From contig OZ037771.1 in assembly GCA_964035545.1 (NCBI GenBank), positions 10,547,408 to 10,611,407 on the forward strand: a DNA stretch of 64,000 bases, given 5' to 3'. Both the position numbers and the translations under genes were made by a program. Origin of the DNA: Bugula neritina. Taxonomy: Eukaryota; Bryozoa; Gymnolaemata; Cheilostomatida; Bugulidae. The notes beneath the pieces were generated by a model that was not told the DNA's origin, made no database searches, and saw only the letters and a program-made list of their open reading frames with translations. Of the stretch, positions 51,777 through 59,192 are shown piece after piece. Every line of letters begins with the position of its first letter. The stretch's first letter is position 1.

Positions 51777-53328
51777 ATGACTGTATGTTGTAGACTGTAG
51801 GTATCAGAATACTGAGGGTTGTCGAGGAAACTATTGACATTCTGGGAGGATTTGCTGTTCATATTGTAGAAGACAATCAACTTGTTTACAGACAGTTGAT
51901 ATTTAAGGAAACCAAACCTGCAGTCGTGTATGTATACTCTATAGTCTTTCTGTAGTATACTCTGTAGTATATACTGTACTCTGTGGTGTATACTGTAGAC
52001 TCTAGTATATACTGTCCTGTGTAGTGTATACTGTAGACTGTAATATATACTGTACTCTGTAGTGTATACTGTACTCTATAGTGTATACTGTATACTCTGA
52101 AGTGTTTACTGTGTACTGTATCCAGTAGTGTTTACTCCACTCTGTAATATAAATCATATAGAATGAATCCTTGAAATAAGCTAAAATAAAGATAATTGAT
52201 AAGTTAATTCAGCTGTTAACAAACCTGGCCACCTTTGAATGCCCAGAGTACATATCAGTGAATAACACTGACTCACTACTTCACACGACCTGTATGTGAA
52301 TACTACAGTGACAAGAAGGCATGCTCCTGGCAGATGTATGACTTCCTCTCTGAACCAGCTCGGCTTCGGAGTTTTCAGGCCAAATTCGCTTCAGCTGATG
52401 CGGCCATGGAGTTTGCTCAGCTGATTGACTCGGTAAGCATGCCTCGCCACTTCTATTTGATTATATTACTACACCTCGCCACTTCTATTTGATTATATTA
52501 CTACACCTCATCACTTCTATTTGATTATATTACTACACCTCGTAACTTCTATTCGATTATATTACTACACCTCATCACTTCTATTTGATTATATTACTAC
52601 ACCTCGTCACTTCTATTTGATTATATTACTACACCTCGTAACTTCTATTCGATTATATTACTACACCTCGTCACTTCTATTCGATTATATTACTACACCT
52701 CGTCTCTTCTATTTGATTATATTACTACACCTCGTCACTTCTATTTGATTATATCATATTATATTACTACACCTCACCTCTATATCATATTATATTACTA
52801 CACGTCACCTCTATATCATATTATATTACTACACCTCACCTCTATATCATATTATATTACTACACCTCACCTCTATATCATATCATATTACTACACCTCA
52901 CCTCTATATCATATTATATTACTACACCTCACCTCTATATCATATTATATTACTACACCTCACCTCTATATCATATCATATTACTACACCTCACCTCTAT
53001 ATCATATTATATTACTACACCTCACCTCTATATCATATTATATTACTACACCTCACCTCTATATCATATTATATTACTACACCTCACCTCTATCGTATTG
53101 TATTTCATGTTATATTTCTACAGCTAAGGCTCACTTGTAGACAAATAGGATTTGAAATTCTGACTACACCATTGGTTATAAAAGCATTGTTATGAATCCT
53201 GATTATTGTATGATTTGCAGAGCATAGCCTATGCCAAAGATATGAAGTTTTGTGAATCTGAAGCACTCAGTGCTGCCATGGCAACCAACCCAATAGAAAT
53301 ACAGCCCAGCACACCTTCAACAAACTAG
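17164..53328 (+). CDS. RANBP2: RANBP2/Nup358 nucleoporin (47 coding exons)
   Basis: Coding exons: 17164-17235, 20004-20071, 20474-20640, 20782-20897, 22022-22114, 22410-22571, 22745-22863, 23211-23476, 23577-23659, 23964-24183, 24818-25076, 27441-27555, 27858-27970, 28380-28578, 28742-28937, 29116-29270, 29729-29974, 30563-30836, 31522-31767, 31985-32134, 32708-32827, 33065-33190, 33882-34106, 34335-34622, 35152-35374, 35723-36288, 36564-36726, 37236-37312, 37637-37806, 39400-39612, 39927-40109, 40287-40442, 40728-40911, 41327-41462, 42488-42727, 43000-43161, 43430-44100, 44362-44472, 44638-44739, 46785-46937, 47201-47323, 49750-49899, 50371-50535, 51022-51179, 51794-51927, 52309-52432, 53221-53328. 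Every phase agrees, giving 2,849 residues. The start [10 protein letters not shown] aligns with the vertebrate N-terminus. Expected role: cytoplasmic filaments of the nuclear pore, Ran-GTP binding and SUMO E3 activity. Human RANBP2 is 3,224 residues with eight zinc fingers and a C-terminal cyclophilin; this one has two fingers and no cyclophilin. The least certain acceptor is that of exon 14 (28380). Confidence 0.93.
21118..21282. repeat. 31-bp tandem repeat in RANBP2 intron 4
   Basis: About five copies of a unit beginning CAGTGCAGCTCTCACACTGC. Confidence 0.9.
22962..23177. repeat. 22-bp tandem repeat in RANBP2 intron 7
   Basis: About nine copies of a unit like GTAAGGTGTGTGACAGGTG. It ends about 35 bp before the acceptor of exon 8. 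Confidence 0.9.
24575..24808. repeat. 23-bp tandem repeat before RANBP2 exon 11
   Basis: About ten copies of a unit like ACATGGTATACAGTTACATT. The last copy runs to within about 10 bp of the CTTGTAG acceptor of exon 11. Confidence 0.9.
25119..25203. repeat. 13-bp tandem repeat after RANBP2 exon 11
   Basis: About six copies of AAACTCTACACAC, starting about 40 bp after the exon 11 donor. Confidence 0.9.
25608..25613 (-). terminator. Polyadenylation signal of the nested Ly6 gene
   Basis: TTTATT on the plus strand (AATAAA on the minus strand) lies about 280 nt after the Ly6 stop. Confidence 0.45.
25896..26682 (-). CDS. Ly6/three-finger domain protein nested antisense in RANBP2 intron 11
   Basis: Three minus-strand exons: 26682-26649, 26499-26368, 26074-25896. 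Introns are GT-AG, phases agree and the product is 114 residues. The start [15 protein letters not shown] with a small residue before IKCHIC is a signal peptide. The mature part has ten cysteines in the Ly6/uPAR order (KCHIC, DC, VDC, EFC, AC, VGC, VCKC) and ends with the family signature DLCN. A hydrophobic tail ([17 protein letters not shown]) follows, which fits a GPI-anchor signal. Such proteins act at the cell surface, for example as modulators of ion channels or complement; the ligand here is unknown. A minus-strand AATAAA lies at 25613-25608. It is too short and split to be found as one open frame. Confidence 0.87.
29271..29570. repeat. 17-bp tandem repeat at the donor of RANBP2 exon 16
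   Basis: About 17 copies of GTTGATATACAGTATGT. The array starts with the donor itself (GTGAGTTGATATACAGTAT). Confidence 0.93.
29729..30836 (+). other. RANBP2: RANBP2 exons 17-18: coiled-coil segment
   Basis: Exon 17 (residues 802-883) is strongly heptad-like and charged, with [20 protein letters not shown] and [20 protein letters not shown]. Exon 18 continues the helix for about 20 residues and then becomes Pro/Ser/Ala-rich. The corresponding human region, after the TPR domain, also holds a short oligomerisation helix (QVEAIKKEMQEL). The coil here looks longer. Confidence 0.7.
29995..30535. repeat. 27-bp tandem repeat filling RANBP2 intron 17
   Basis: About 20 copies of a unit like TATGCAGAGAGTATATATAA. 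Being 9 codons long and in frame with exon 17, it keeps a reading frame open far into the intron. Confidence 0.95.
31130..31318. repeat. ~34-bp tandem repeat in RANBP2 intron 18
   Basis: About five copies containing TAACAGCTGCTGTCTCCCTG. Confidence 0.85.
33191..33835. repeat. 31-bp tandem repeat filling RANBP2 intron 22
   Basis: About 21 copies containing ACTAACTATACTCATACTAC. The first copy begins at the donor (GTAACTATACTCATACTAC). Confidence 0.95.
34213..34330. repeat. ~34-bp tandem repeat before RANBP2 exon 24
   Basis: Three to four copies of a GACCTCTACAGTTGACCACT unit run directly into the acceptor (GACCTCTGCTGTAG). Confidence 0.85.
35152..35374 (+). other. RANBP2: RANBP2 exon 25: zinc finger 1 and Thr-rich linker
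   Basis: WKCPGC...LKCLSC gives W-x-C-x2-C-x10-C-x2-C, the RanBP2-type zinc ribbon spacing. The Asn usual three residues after the second Cys is replaced by Val. The exon then encodes STTAA repeats and FGGFKF. In vertebrates such fingers bind Ran-GDP; without the Asn the fold may still form. Confidence 0.85.
35632..35702 (-). mobile_element. SINE tail fragment at the acceptor of RANBP2 exon 26
   Basis: TATAGTCACTATCCCTGTG and the AGAAAGGGTTT part match the tail of the SINE at 36937-37149. The fragment ends about 20 bp before the exon 26 acceptor, so old SINE sequence lies next to the splice signal. Confidence 0.65.
35723..37312 (+). other. RANBP2: RANBP2 exons 26-28: FG-repeat region
   Basis: Thr/Pro/Ala-rich sequence has GLFG and SLFG repeats, including three near-identical blocks around [15 protein letters not shown]. 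This is a disordered, phenylalanine-glycine barrier-type region. Exon 27 ends at a GC donor (GAG|GCAAGT, 36727) rather than GT; the phase to exon 28 confirms it. Confidence 0.85.
36937..37149 (-). mobile_element. tRNA-derived SINE in RANBP2 intron 27
   Basis: On the minus strand the head reads like a tRNA, with A box TGGTCTAGGGGTTAAAGC and B box GGTTCGAACCC, followed by an unrelated body. Flanking CTTTTGTAATAT (36925) and CTTTTGTAACAT (37150) are a probable 12-bp target duplication with one mismatch. The tRNA-like part is not a functional tRNA gene because it has lost the 3' acceptor half. Confidence 0.85.
37315..37625. repeat. 28-bp tandem repeat filling RANBP2 intron 28
   Basis: About 11 copies of a unit containing CTCACTATAACTCACACTGT. 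It begins two bases after the donor. Confidence 0.94.
37637..40109 (+). other. RANBP2: RANBP2 exons 29-31: Ran-binding domain 2
   Basis: Residues about 1740-1885. It shows [58 protein letters not shown] and VWAAQDFSE. The domain is split by a 1.6-kb intron made of a 22-bp tandem repeat. Confidence 0.92.
37807..39388. repeat. 22-bp tandem repeat filling RANBP2 intron 29 (1.6 kb)
   Basis: About 72 copies of a unit like GTACTACTGAGTATATATAG, with TATA/TGTA and GAG/CAG variants. The first unit is the donor itself (GTAGATATACTACTGAG), and the array ends about 12 bp before the acceptor of exon 30. Confidence 0.96.
40287..40442 (+). other. RANBP2: RANBP2 exon 32: zinc finger 2
   Basis: SLSELFKP precedes [20 protein letters not shown], again W-x-C-x2-C-x10-C-x2-C, here with the usual Asn. 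It has its own exon with phase 0 at both ends, an arrangement that makes duplication or loss easy. Confidence 0.9.
41161..41336. repeat. 40-bp tandem repeat containing copies of the exon 34 acceptor
   Basis: Four copies of a unit with CTGCAGGTAAATATGTG. The true acceptor and first bases of exon 34 (CTGCAG|GTAAATATGT) are the last, partial copy. Confidence 0.92.
41327..43161 (+). other. RANBP2: RANBP2 exons 34-36: Ran-binding domain 3
   Basis: Residues about 2010-2150. It shows [69 protein letters not shown] and [15 protein letters not shown]. Exons 34 and 35 are separated by an intron filled by a G-rich 17/18-bp array. Confidence 0.92.
41760..42468. repeat. G-rich 17/18-bp tandem repeat in RANBP2 intron 34
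   Basis: About 40 copies of GGGAGGGGTACACAGCT, some with one extra G. Several frames on both strands stay open through it, which makes spurious proteins. Each unit carries two G runs, so two units could form a G-quadruplex in the transcript. Confidence 0.96.
43190..43400. repeat. ~14-16-bp tandem repeat in RANBP2 intron 36
   Basis: Irregular copies of GTGTTACTGTAGTTGT fill most of the intron. Confidence 0.88.
43430..44472 (+). other. RANBP2: RANBP2 exons 37-38: FG repeats and one IR-type SUMO-ligase motif
   Basis: Exon 37 encodes SLFG, SVFG, NLF and MFG repeats. It then gives [20 protein letters not shown] followed at once by LLPSGFYLY. This lines up with one internal repeat of the human SUMO E3 region (hydrophobic SIM strand, then LPPTFF). 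Human RANBP2 has two such repeats; only one is seen here. Exon 38 completes it with [13 protein letters not shown]. Confidence 0.75.
44937..46378. repeat. 37/40-bp tandem repeat in RANBP2 intron 39 (1.4 kb)
   Basis: About 37 copies of a unit containing ACTATATACTCGTAATGTTC, alternating between forms with one or two GTTGTT blocks. Each unit carries an acceptor-like TTCCAG. Confidence 0.96.
46950..47185. repeat. 18-19-bp tandem repeat filling RANBP2 intron 40
   Basis: About 12 copies of ATATACTCTTTGTATACTG-like units lie between exons 40 and 41. Confidence 0.93.
47324..49718. repeat. 38-bp tandem repeat filling RANBP2 intron 41 (2.4 kb)
   Basis: Roughly 60 copies of a unit containing AGCATATATATTATAATATT and CCTCCTAGTATTGTCTC. 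It begins at the donor (GTCAGCATATATATT). Within it a run of variant units near 48874-49220 recurs in the same order at about 49330-49670, a recent duplication of about 12 units. Confidence 0.96.
50536..50985. repeat. 26-bp tandem repeat starting at the exon 43 donor
   Basis: About 17 copies of a unit containing ACTAGTAGCTACAGATATAC. The exon 43 end and donor (GCTACAG|GTATGCTATACC) resemble the unit (GCTACAGATATACC). Confidence 0.95.
51167..51712. repeat. 25-bp tandem repeat overlapping the exon 44 donor
   Basis: About 21 copies, each with GTAAGTATATAATATACAGT. The last exon bases and the donor (TATGCAGTTTGAC|GTAAGT) form the first unit. A (TA)n run follows at 51742-51772. Confidence 0.95.
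52433..53095. repeat. 32-bp and 31-bp tandem repeats in RANBP2 intron 46
   Basis: Two related arrays: about nine copies with CACTTCTATTTGATTATATT, then about eleven with CACCTCTATATCATATTATA. They share ATTACTACACCTC, so the second probably came from the first. Confidence 0.94.
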
Positions 53329-53556
53329 ACACATGTCAAACTATAGAACTCGGCACACCTGATAGAGCAATTATTAGGCTTATACTACTTCACATCTATT
53401 AGTGATTTACTTATTGATATTTTCAACCATAGAGATGTTTATGGCTTCAGCTCAAGTTATGCTTTGTAATATATTCTGTACTCTTTTCAACTTGTTTACA
53501 TTGACTGATTGTGAAATGGGCTTGTGTATATGCTATGTGCTTTGATAAAATACATT

Positions 53557-53978
53557 ATGAGTCTGGGTAGTATATACAATAATACTCTAAAACTACCAAT
53601 ACATTATGACTGGGTAGTATATACAATAATACTCTAAAACTACCAATACATTATGAGTCTGGGTAGTATACACAATAATACTCTAAAACTACCAATACAT
53701 TATGACTGGGTAGTATACACAATAATACTCTAAAACTACCAATACATTATGACTGGGTAGTATATACAATAATACTCTAAAACTACCAATACATTATGAC
53801 TGGGTAGTATATACAATAATACTCTAAAACTACCAATACATTATGACTGGGTAGTATACACAATAATACTCTAAAACTACCAATACATTATGACTGGGTA
53901 GTATACACAATAATACTCTAAAACTACCAATACATTATGACTGGGTAGTATGCACAATAATACTCTAAAACTACCAAA
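53557..53978. repeat. 47-bp tandem repeat downstream of RANBP2
   Basis: About nine copies of a unit containing ACTGGGTAGTATATACAATA, starting about 230 bp after the stop codon. It is probably in or just past the 3' UTR; a GATAAA near 53544 is the only nearby weak poly(A) candidate. Confidence 0.93.
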
Positions 53979-55015
53979 ACAAGCTTTGTTGTCTTTTCCT
54001 TTGCTGCTATCATTGTGAAGAACAAAGGGGTGGAGTATTTTCTGTGGAACTCAATGGATGAATTTAGGAAAGCCACTGTGACCTGTGCCATGTTAACAGC
54101 ATGGCTTGAAGGCTTCAGCATACCAGAAATTGCTTCTGGGATTAGAGATTGTATTTTTATTGTAATGGAAAAAGTCGACTTGCACAATAATGCTTGACTA
54201 ACTGAGTCTTAAAAGCGTATGGTTGGAAAAATGAAGAAAAGCACAAAAAAGGAAATCAAAAGGTCATTGTCACTGGGAGTAAAACTAACCTCACCATTTG
54301 GTTCTATTGATTTTCTTGCAGTAATTACTCACTGCCCTCATCAGCATTAGTAGCTATGAACGATCAATCCTACAATCAATATAATCTTGCTGGTACTAGA
54401 AGGGCTACAATGATGAGTTTTTATCTTATGCAAGCTGTTTAATGTGATGCAAGTTGAGCATGAGACCCTTTTTGGGTTGTTCCAGCTGCATGCAGCTAAT
54501 GTATTGTACTTAGGTTATTTACCTATTTAAAGGTTTGCAGAAAGATCCAATACCAAACTTGCCTCTCTGGGGATTATAATCCAATAACAGTTGGTCACTT
54601 GTAAGTCTGGTATTGCAGAACTTGTCTGTAGAAGCATCACGCAGAACCTCACTATGTTATATAGCAGAGTCTAGTGCAAGAGCTTGCATACACTTGGGTA
54701 CTGACAATATACAACCTTGCTAATGGAACTCCTTAGATCAGCTTTAAGAAAGAAGACAATTCCTAAAGTGACCAGCGGAAATCATTTGCTAGCAAGTATT
54801 ATAGTGGGCTAGGTTGGTGCTTATCATGGATCTACGCTCGTCTGTTATTTTATTATTATGCACACTCTACATCTCTACACTATGCAGTGGAGATTATTTT
54901 GCTATAAAACCTAGCCTGTTCACTAGCACATAACAATTTTGCGAAGTGGCTGTACAATTGAGAAGCCGAACTGCCCATGCCACAGTAAGCACAGCTTGTC
55001 TGCGAAAAACTGGAG
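53979..55015. other. Gene-free DNA
   Basis: I see no gene. A 60-codon open frame at 54015-54197 has no recognisable similarity and no splice context. The rest is unstructured. Confidence 0.5.
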
Positions 55016-55364
55016 TTAGCCTAGGGCCACACTGTGCGTATTTTCGCATGCGAAAATTAAAATCACAAGTAGCAAAGGTGTCCACTGTAGCGTCAGTGAT
55101 GCGTGATAAATAAAGCTTTCATTTTTAAGTCGCACTCGCTTTCAATAAAACGCAATTTACTGGAATATAGCACTAAATAAAGAAATTGGGCTCGCTGAAT
55201 AACTACCAACCAATTAGGTGACGACGACAGAGACGATTCGCACTTGCGTTGAAAATGCAGAGCGACAAGTGCGAATGTTTTCTCAACGCGCACAGTGGAC
55301 ACCTTTGCTACTTGTGATTTCAATTTTCGCATGCGAAAATACGCACCGTGTGGCCCTAGGCTAA
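55016..55364. mobile_element. MITE with inverted repeats of about 75 bp
   Basis: The left end TTAGCCTAGGGCCACACTGT and its inverted copy at the right end (GTGTGGCCCTAGGCTAA) extend inward through TTTTCGCATGCGAAAAT and AAGTAGCAAAGGTGTCCACT. The core is about 200 bp and non-coding. No clear target duplication is seen, although TTA/TAA at the ends could be part of one. The superfamily is uncertain. Confidence 0.88.
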
Positions 55365-55760
55365 AAGTGCAATATAAAAACTTTGTATATTCCTTTACAA
55401 GCTCATATGCAAATATTTTTGTTCCAACTTGAAAATTTTTTTAATTAACAAGTTGTGCAGTTCTTTTTATTCTATAAATTAACTATGTCTGTCAGTTTGG
55501 TGAGGGAGTTGAGTGTTAGTTATCTCAGTCATGCATGCAAAGTTGACTTGCAGAAATCTGGCACTTGTTGAAACTAGCAGAACTAAAAGCACTTTCCAAC
55601 AGATGTATAAGATATCTTACTCCAAGCTGCTATTTTAGCATGTCGCCATTAAACCTTTAGGAATACTTAGGCATTATTTCGGCTCTAAAAAGTTACACAT
55701 TCCATTGTGTCAAAATACCTAATAGTACTTTAATAGCCAATATTAGATTATATTTTAGAG

Positions 55761-57097
55761 CAGTGGTTCCCAACTTGGGGGGGGGGGAATTCTCACCTCG
55801 GGGAATTTTGACTTTGGGGAAGGAATTTTATTTTTAAAAGATTTCATGCAGTTCATTACTACTTTGGAGTTTTTGCATTATTTTTTCAAGTTACTTGTAC
55901 ATCTGTATCTATAAATATATCCATAACGTCTTCATTTTGGTTCATCTAAGTTTACTTCTACATGTATATGTCTATTAATCAATTTACCTTAACTGCTACC
56001 TGGGCTACTGTAAATAGATGTTAAAAAGTTTCTTTTAAGCAAAGTCCAATAGGAACTTATTATAGAAGTCATGTAAGCTGTGTAACACCTCATACCTTAT
56101 ATTTGCATCATGAGTACGATCTCACATTGCTTTTCATCGCAGCATCAACTCATTCAAAGCTAACCAAAGTTGTGACAGACACATGCATCTATATGAAAAA
56201 TATTATGTCTTTCCCCACACTAAATGAATTATTAGAAAACAAATTTCTAGAATTTTTTTCAAAACTTTCTTATAAAACTTTTGCAAGCAGGCTCGCTAAC
56301 CACAGGGTAAACTCAACATTACATACCACCCAGTCCTCAAGAACTCTACTGGCCCTTCAATTACTCGTTCAGTCTTCATGCTTCCCTGATCTCTCAACTC
56401 CCTTGGAGTAATACTACACTGCACTAAAGGCCAAAATAGCTTATACAACTATTTTGCCTCCACTATGATTCCAACCACAGACCTCCGGCTTGCAAGCAGG
56501 CATGTTATAGTTACACCACAGGGGCTACAGGGTAAACTCAACACTGCAAGCATCTCTCTGTATCTCTCTGAGCTGCTTTCATAAAAGAAAAATGTTCATA
56601 ACATGCGATTCCATTTTAACATGACCTGTTCCAAGTTTCTGTTGAAGATTTGAAATGAATTACAAGATGATTCTATTAACAAACTTTTACCAATTGACAA
56701 GATTCGTGGGTTTCAACAAGCAAAATCTAAGAATGTTGGTGTCATGCAGCACCACCTTTCTATGTGAGGTGGGAGGATCATCAATACTATTAAAAATGAA
56801 GGAGAAACTGATTTGAGTTGCCAAGTGACCGGAGATGTGTCCTGTCAATCACAGAGCCAGCAAGCTGACATGAAAGCATGATTGGCAGCAGCCATCATGT
56901 TATTAGTGATTAGGCTACTCTGTGTCTTATACATACATAATAATATTGTAATAATTATTATCAAATCTAATAAAAAATATATATTTGTATTGCATATGCT
57001 GTGTCAATAAATATAAATAGCATATTTTAAAAAGGGGGAAGTTAACAGTAAATGTCCTATGGAAGGGGGAATGGTATGAAAAAGTTGGGAACGACTG
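55761..57097. mobile_element. Non-autonomous or decayed hAT-type DNA transposon
   Basis: The left end CAGTGGTTCCCAACTTGGGG and the inverted right end (CAGTCGTTCCCAACTTTTTC on the minus strand) are the terminal inverted repeats seen in many animal hAT (Charlie-like) elements. The flanks TTTTAGAG and ATTTAAAA match at five of eight positions and fit a worn 8-bp duplication with T at position 2 and A at position 7. No transposase can be read inside. A SINE is inserted at 56319-56526. Confidence 0.75.
56319..56526 (-). mobile_element. tRNA-derived SINE with perfect 17-bp target duplication
   Basis: ACAGGGTAAACTCAACA occurs at 56302-56318 and again at 56527-56543, exactly bracketing a 208-bp insert. 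On the minus strand the insert begins with a tRNA-like head (GCCCCTGTGGTGTAACTATA, anticodon-loop CTTGCAA, B box GGTCTGTGGTTGGAATC) followed by an unrelated tail. It differs from the SINE at 36937-37149, so at least two SINE families exist here. It is younger than the hAT element it interrupts. Confidence 0.88.
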
Positions 57098-59148
57098 ATT
57101 TAAAAGGATCTTGCTGTAGTTATTGATCTGAAATTTGCCACACAAGTGTTGCAATATTCATAAATATTATAAATATGTTTGGTGTGCCTGCCCAGTTGTT
57201 ACATTTACTATATTCTATGCCATGTAAAATACCATTATTTATGTTCCTCGTCTACTAACTTAAAATCCTTACTGTTTATGATTGATATCAATGAGACATA
57301 ACTTAGAAAGCATCCATGAGCAACTACTGGCAGTATTTGAAGAAAAAATATGCACTGCTTTTTAATAATGTAGTTATAGGCTATGGAATGACACCAGTCC
57401 CGGTGCTGCAGCTATGTTTTTGTATTACGCAGCTTCGTGGTGCTCGTACAAATTTTAAGGTATGTTTAAAACTTTTTTGAAAACCAAAATATAAAGGCTG
57501 TCTACATTAAAGGTTTAGTGAAAATGTGTGCATTAGCAAGTATGCAACTATATTCAGCTCAGCCCGAATCAGGTTGTTAAGGTAGTGTGCAGTGGTGCTC
57601 TACATCCCTATGCCCTGGGTTGAGCCCTTACTGATCTATTATTGCTTCATGTACTCTACACACTCCCTATAAATTTATCTTGCAAAGTCTCTCTATTATA
57701 TACCTATTACATCACTTATAACTACACTCTACCATGCGTTATATTACCGTCACCAAATTGTTTTTGTGGTTGTGCTCTCTTTACAAGCAACAGTCAGAGT
57801 TTAACTTAAACATCGGCATTTCAGGTGTCTAGCAATGAGTTACTCAATATTCTTTTCAGAGCCAAATGTCTGTGTAACGTAAAGGCTTTGCTTCTATCTG
57901 ACATGATCACCGGAACATGTAGTAGGCATTGGGTTCCATGTAAAATTCTTGGAGATCTCACTTTAGGACATTTTCAAACCTGAGATGTGGTGTTGTAGTT
58001 TGAGAAATTCTTTCCAACAATACATCATGAAGTAAGATATTTGATCAACTTACCCAAGGCAAAATACCACCAGCTTTGAAGAATTGGACCCTGAGCCTGT
58101 GACTTTAAAAAATATTGATACAATGTGCCATGATTCTAACTTGAAGAAATCTTCTCAAGTTTTATTTAGAATGTATTTTAAATTTCTGGTATAAAAAATT
58201 TTGAGCTTTGACTCTGGTAGTTGATATGTTGCCCATTTCTTGTTCTTCCATATTTGTCAGTTCATATGCCCAAACACAGTGACAGTTACACATCAAGCTG
58301 TACCAGTGCCACCCATCAAGTTAAAGTTAAAAGAAACATAATATTTGCTTAGCAAATTTAAACACAGATGTAGAGCTATGAGTTGCGGTGCTGTAGTATA
58401 GAGTATACAATAGAGTATAGATTATCTAGCTACACTTTTATTTACAAAGCCTTTCCCCAAACCACCACAATAGTCCCGAGCGCTAGTGAATAATGCGACA
58501 AGTGTCTGGAACGGGATTTCCCCACATGATTAACCGGTAAACAAAATTCCCCAGCTCTGGGAAAATCCAGCTTAGCTGTAATGACACTTGATAAAATAGG
58601 CGATGCATGATGAGGCACTGGTCAATATCGTAGCAGCCGGTAAGTAGTCAACATGCCATTATACTAAGTAATGAGCCAATTCTAGCTGTGAGCTGCTAGT
58701 TGTGTGTGCTTCACTAGCTGAACTCGTTCTTGAACTGAATTGTTTCTGTTTGTAGATACTACAGTATAATAGAGAGTTAGAACAGGGGAAACATAACCTA
58801 CATAAGTTACTACATATTGGTGAAATCTCCAATCAAAAGGGTGAGTTATATTTACAATGCTTTCTTATTATATGCAGTTTTTAGGTTTCATATCCAAATT
58901 ACAAGTGCTCTGGCACTCGAGAAATTATTTGTTTATACACTTAGCAAGTTGTCTCTCACTCTGCTAACAGTTTTACTAGCTAATTGTTATACAAACACCC
59001 TGAATTGTACAGGTCTGACTGCTTAGTTCCATGACGTTTAGTTAGATAAAACAGTAGGTTTCCATTTTCAGATAGACACAAATACAGTGTAATAAAGTTG
59101 AATTAAAAACTTATAGGCTATATACTATATATAAATTGTTAATTGCAG
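57098..59148. other. Gene-free DNA and upstream region of the IAP gene
   Basis: No coding exon is recognised. A possible 5' UTR exon ends at the donor CAGCCG|GTAAGTAGTC (58640). The acceptor TTGCAG at 59143-59148, 44 nt before the IAP start codon, could join to it. The promoter is not defined. Confidence 0.4.
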
Positions 59149-59192
59149 GTCTTTCTTCCTGCACTGAATCTGAGAAATCATAAAACAGGAAG

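Larger units (their letters stand above)
51022..53328 (+). other. RANBP2: RANBP2 exons 44-47: acidic stretch and degenerate RanBD-like C-terminal domain
   Basis: An Asp/Ser run ([17 protein letters not shown]) is followed by about 110 residues that keep the outline of a Ran[52 protein letters not shown] and [11 protein letters not shown]. The basic RRxQV and CANH signatures are gone. It sits where vertebrate RANBP2 has its cyclophilin domain. I read it as a fifth, diverged PH-fold domain. The protein ends PSTPSTN, with the stop at 53326-53328. Confidence 0.65.

Noticed and set aside
51121-51840. Minus-strand frame of 239 codons rich in Ile/Tyr/Leu
   Set aside because: It is produced by the 25-bp array; there is no other coding signal.
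54015-54197. 60-codon frame downstream of RANBP2
   Set aside because: No recognisable domain, and no supporting context.
55093-55332. 79-codon minus-strand frame
   Set aside because: It lies wholly within the MITE and its inverted arms.
57571-57640. tRNA-like stretch with GGGTTGAGCCC
   Set aside because: Only a B-box-like string is seen; no convincing A box, body or target duplication.
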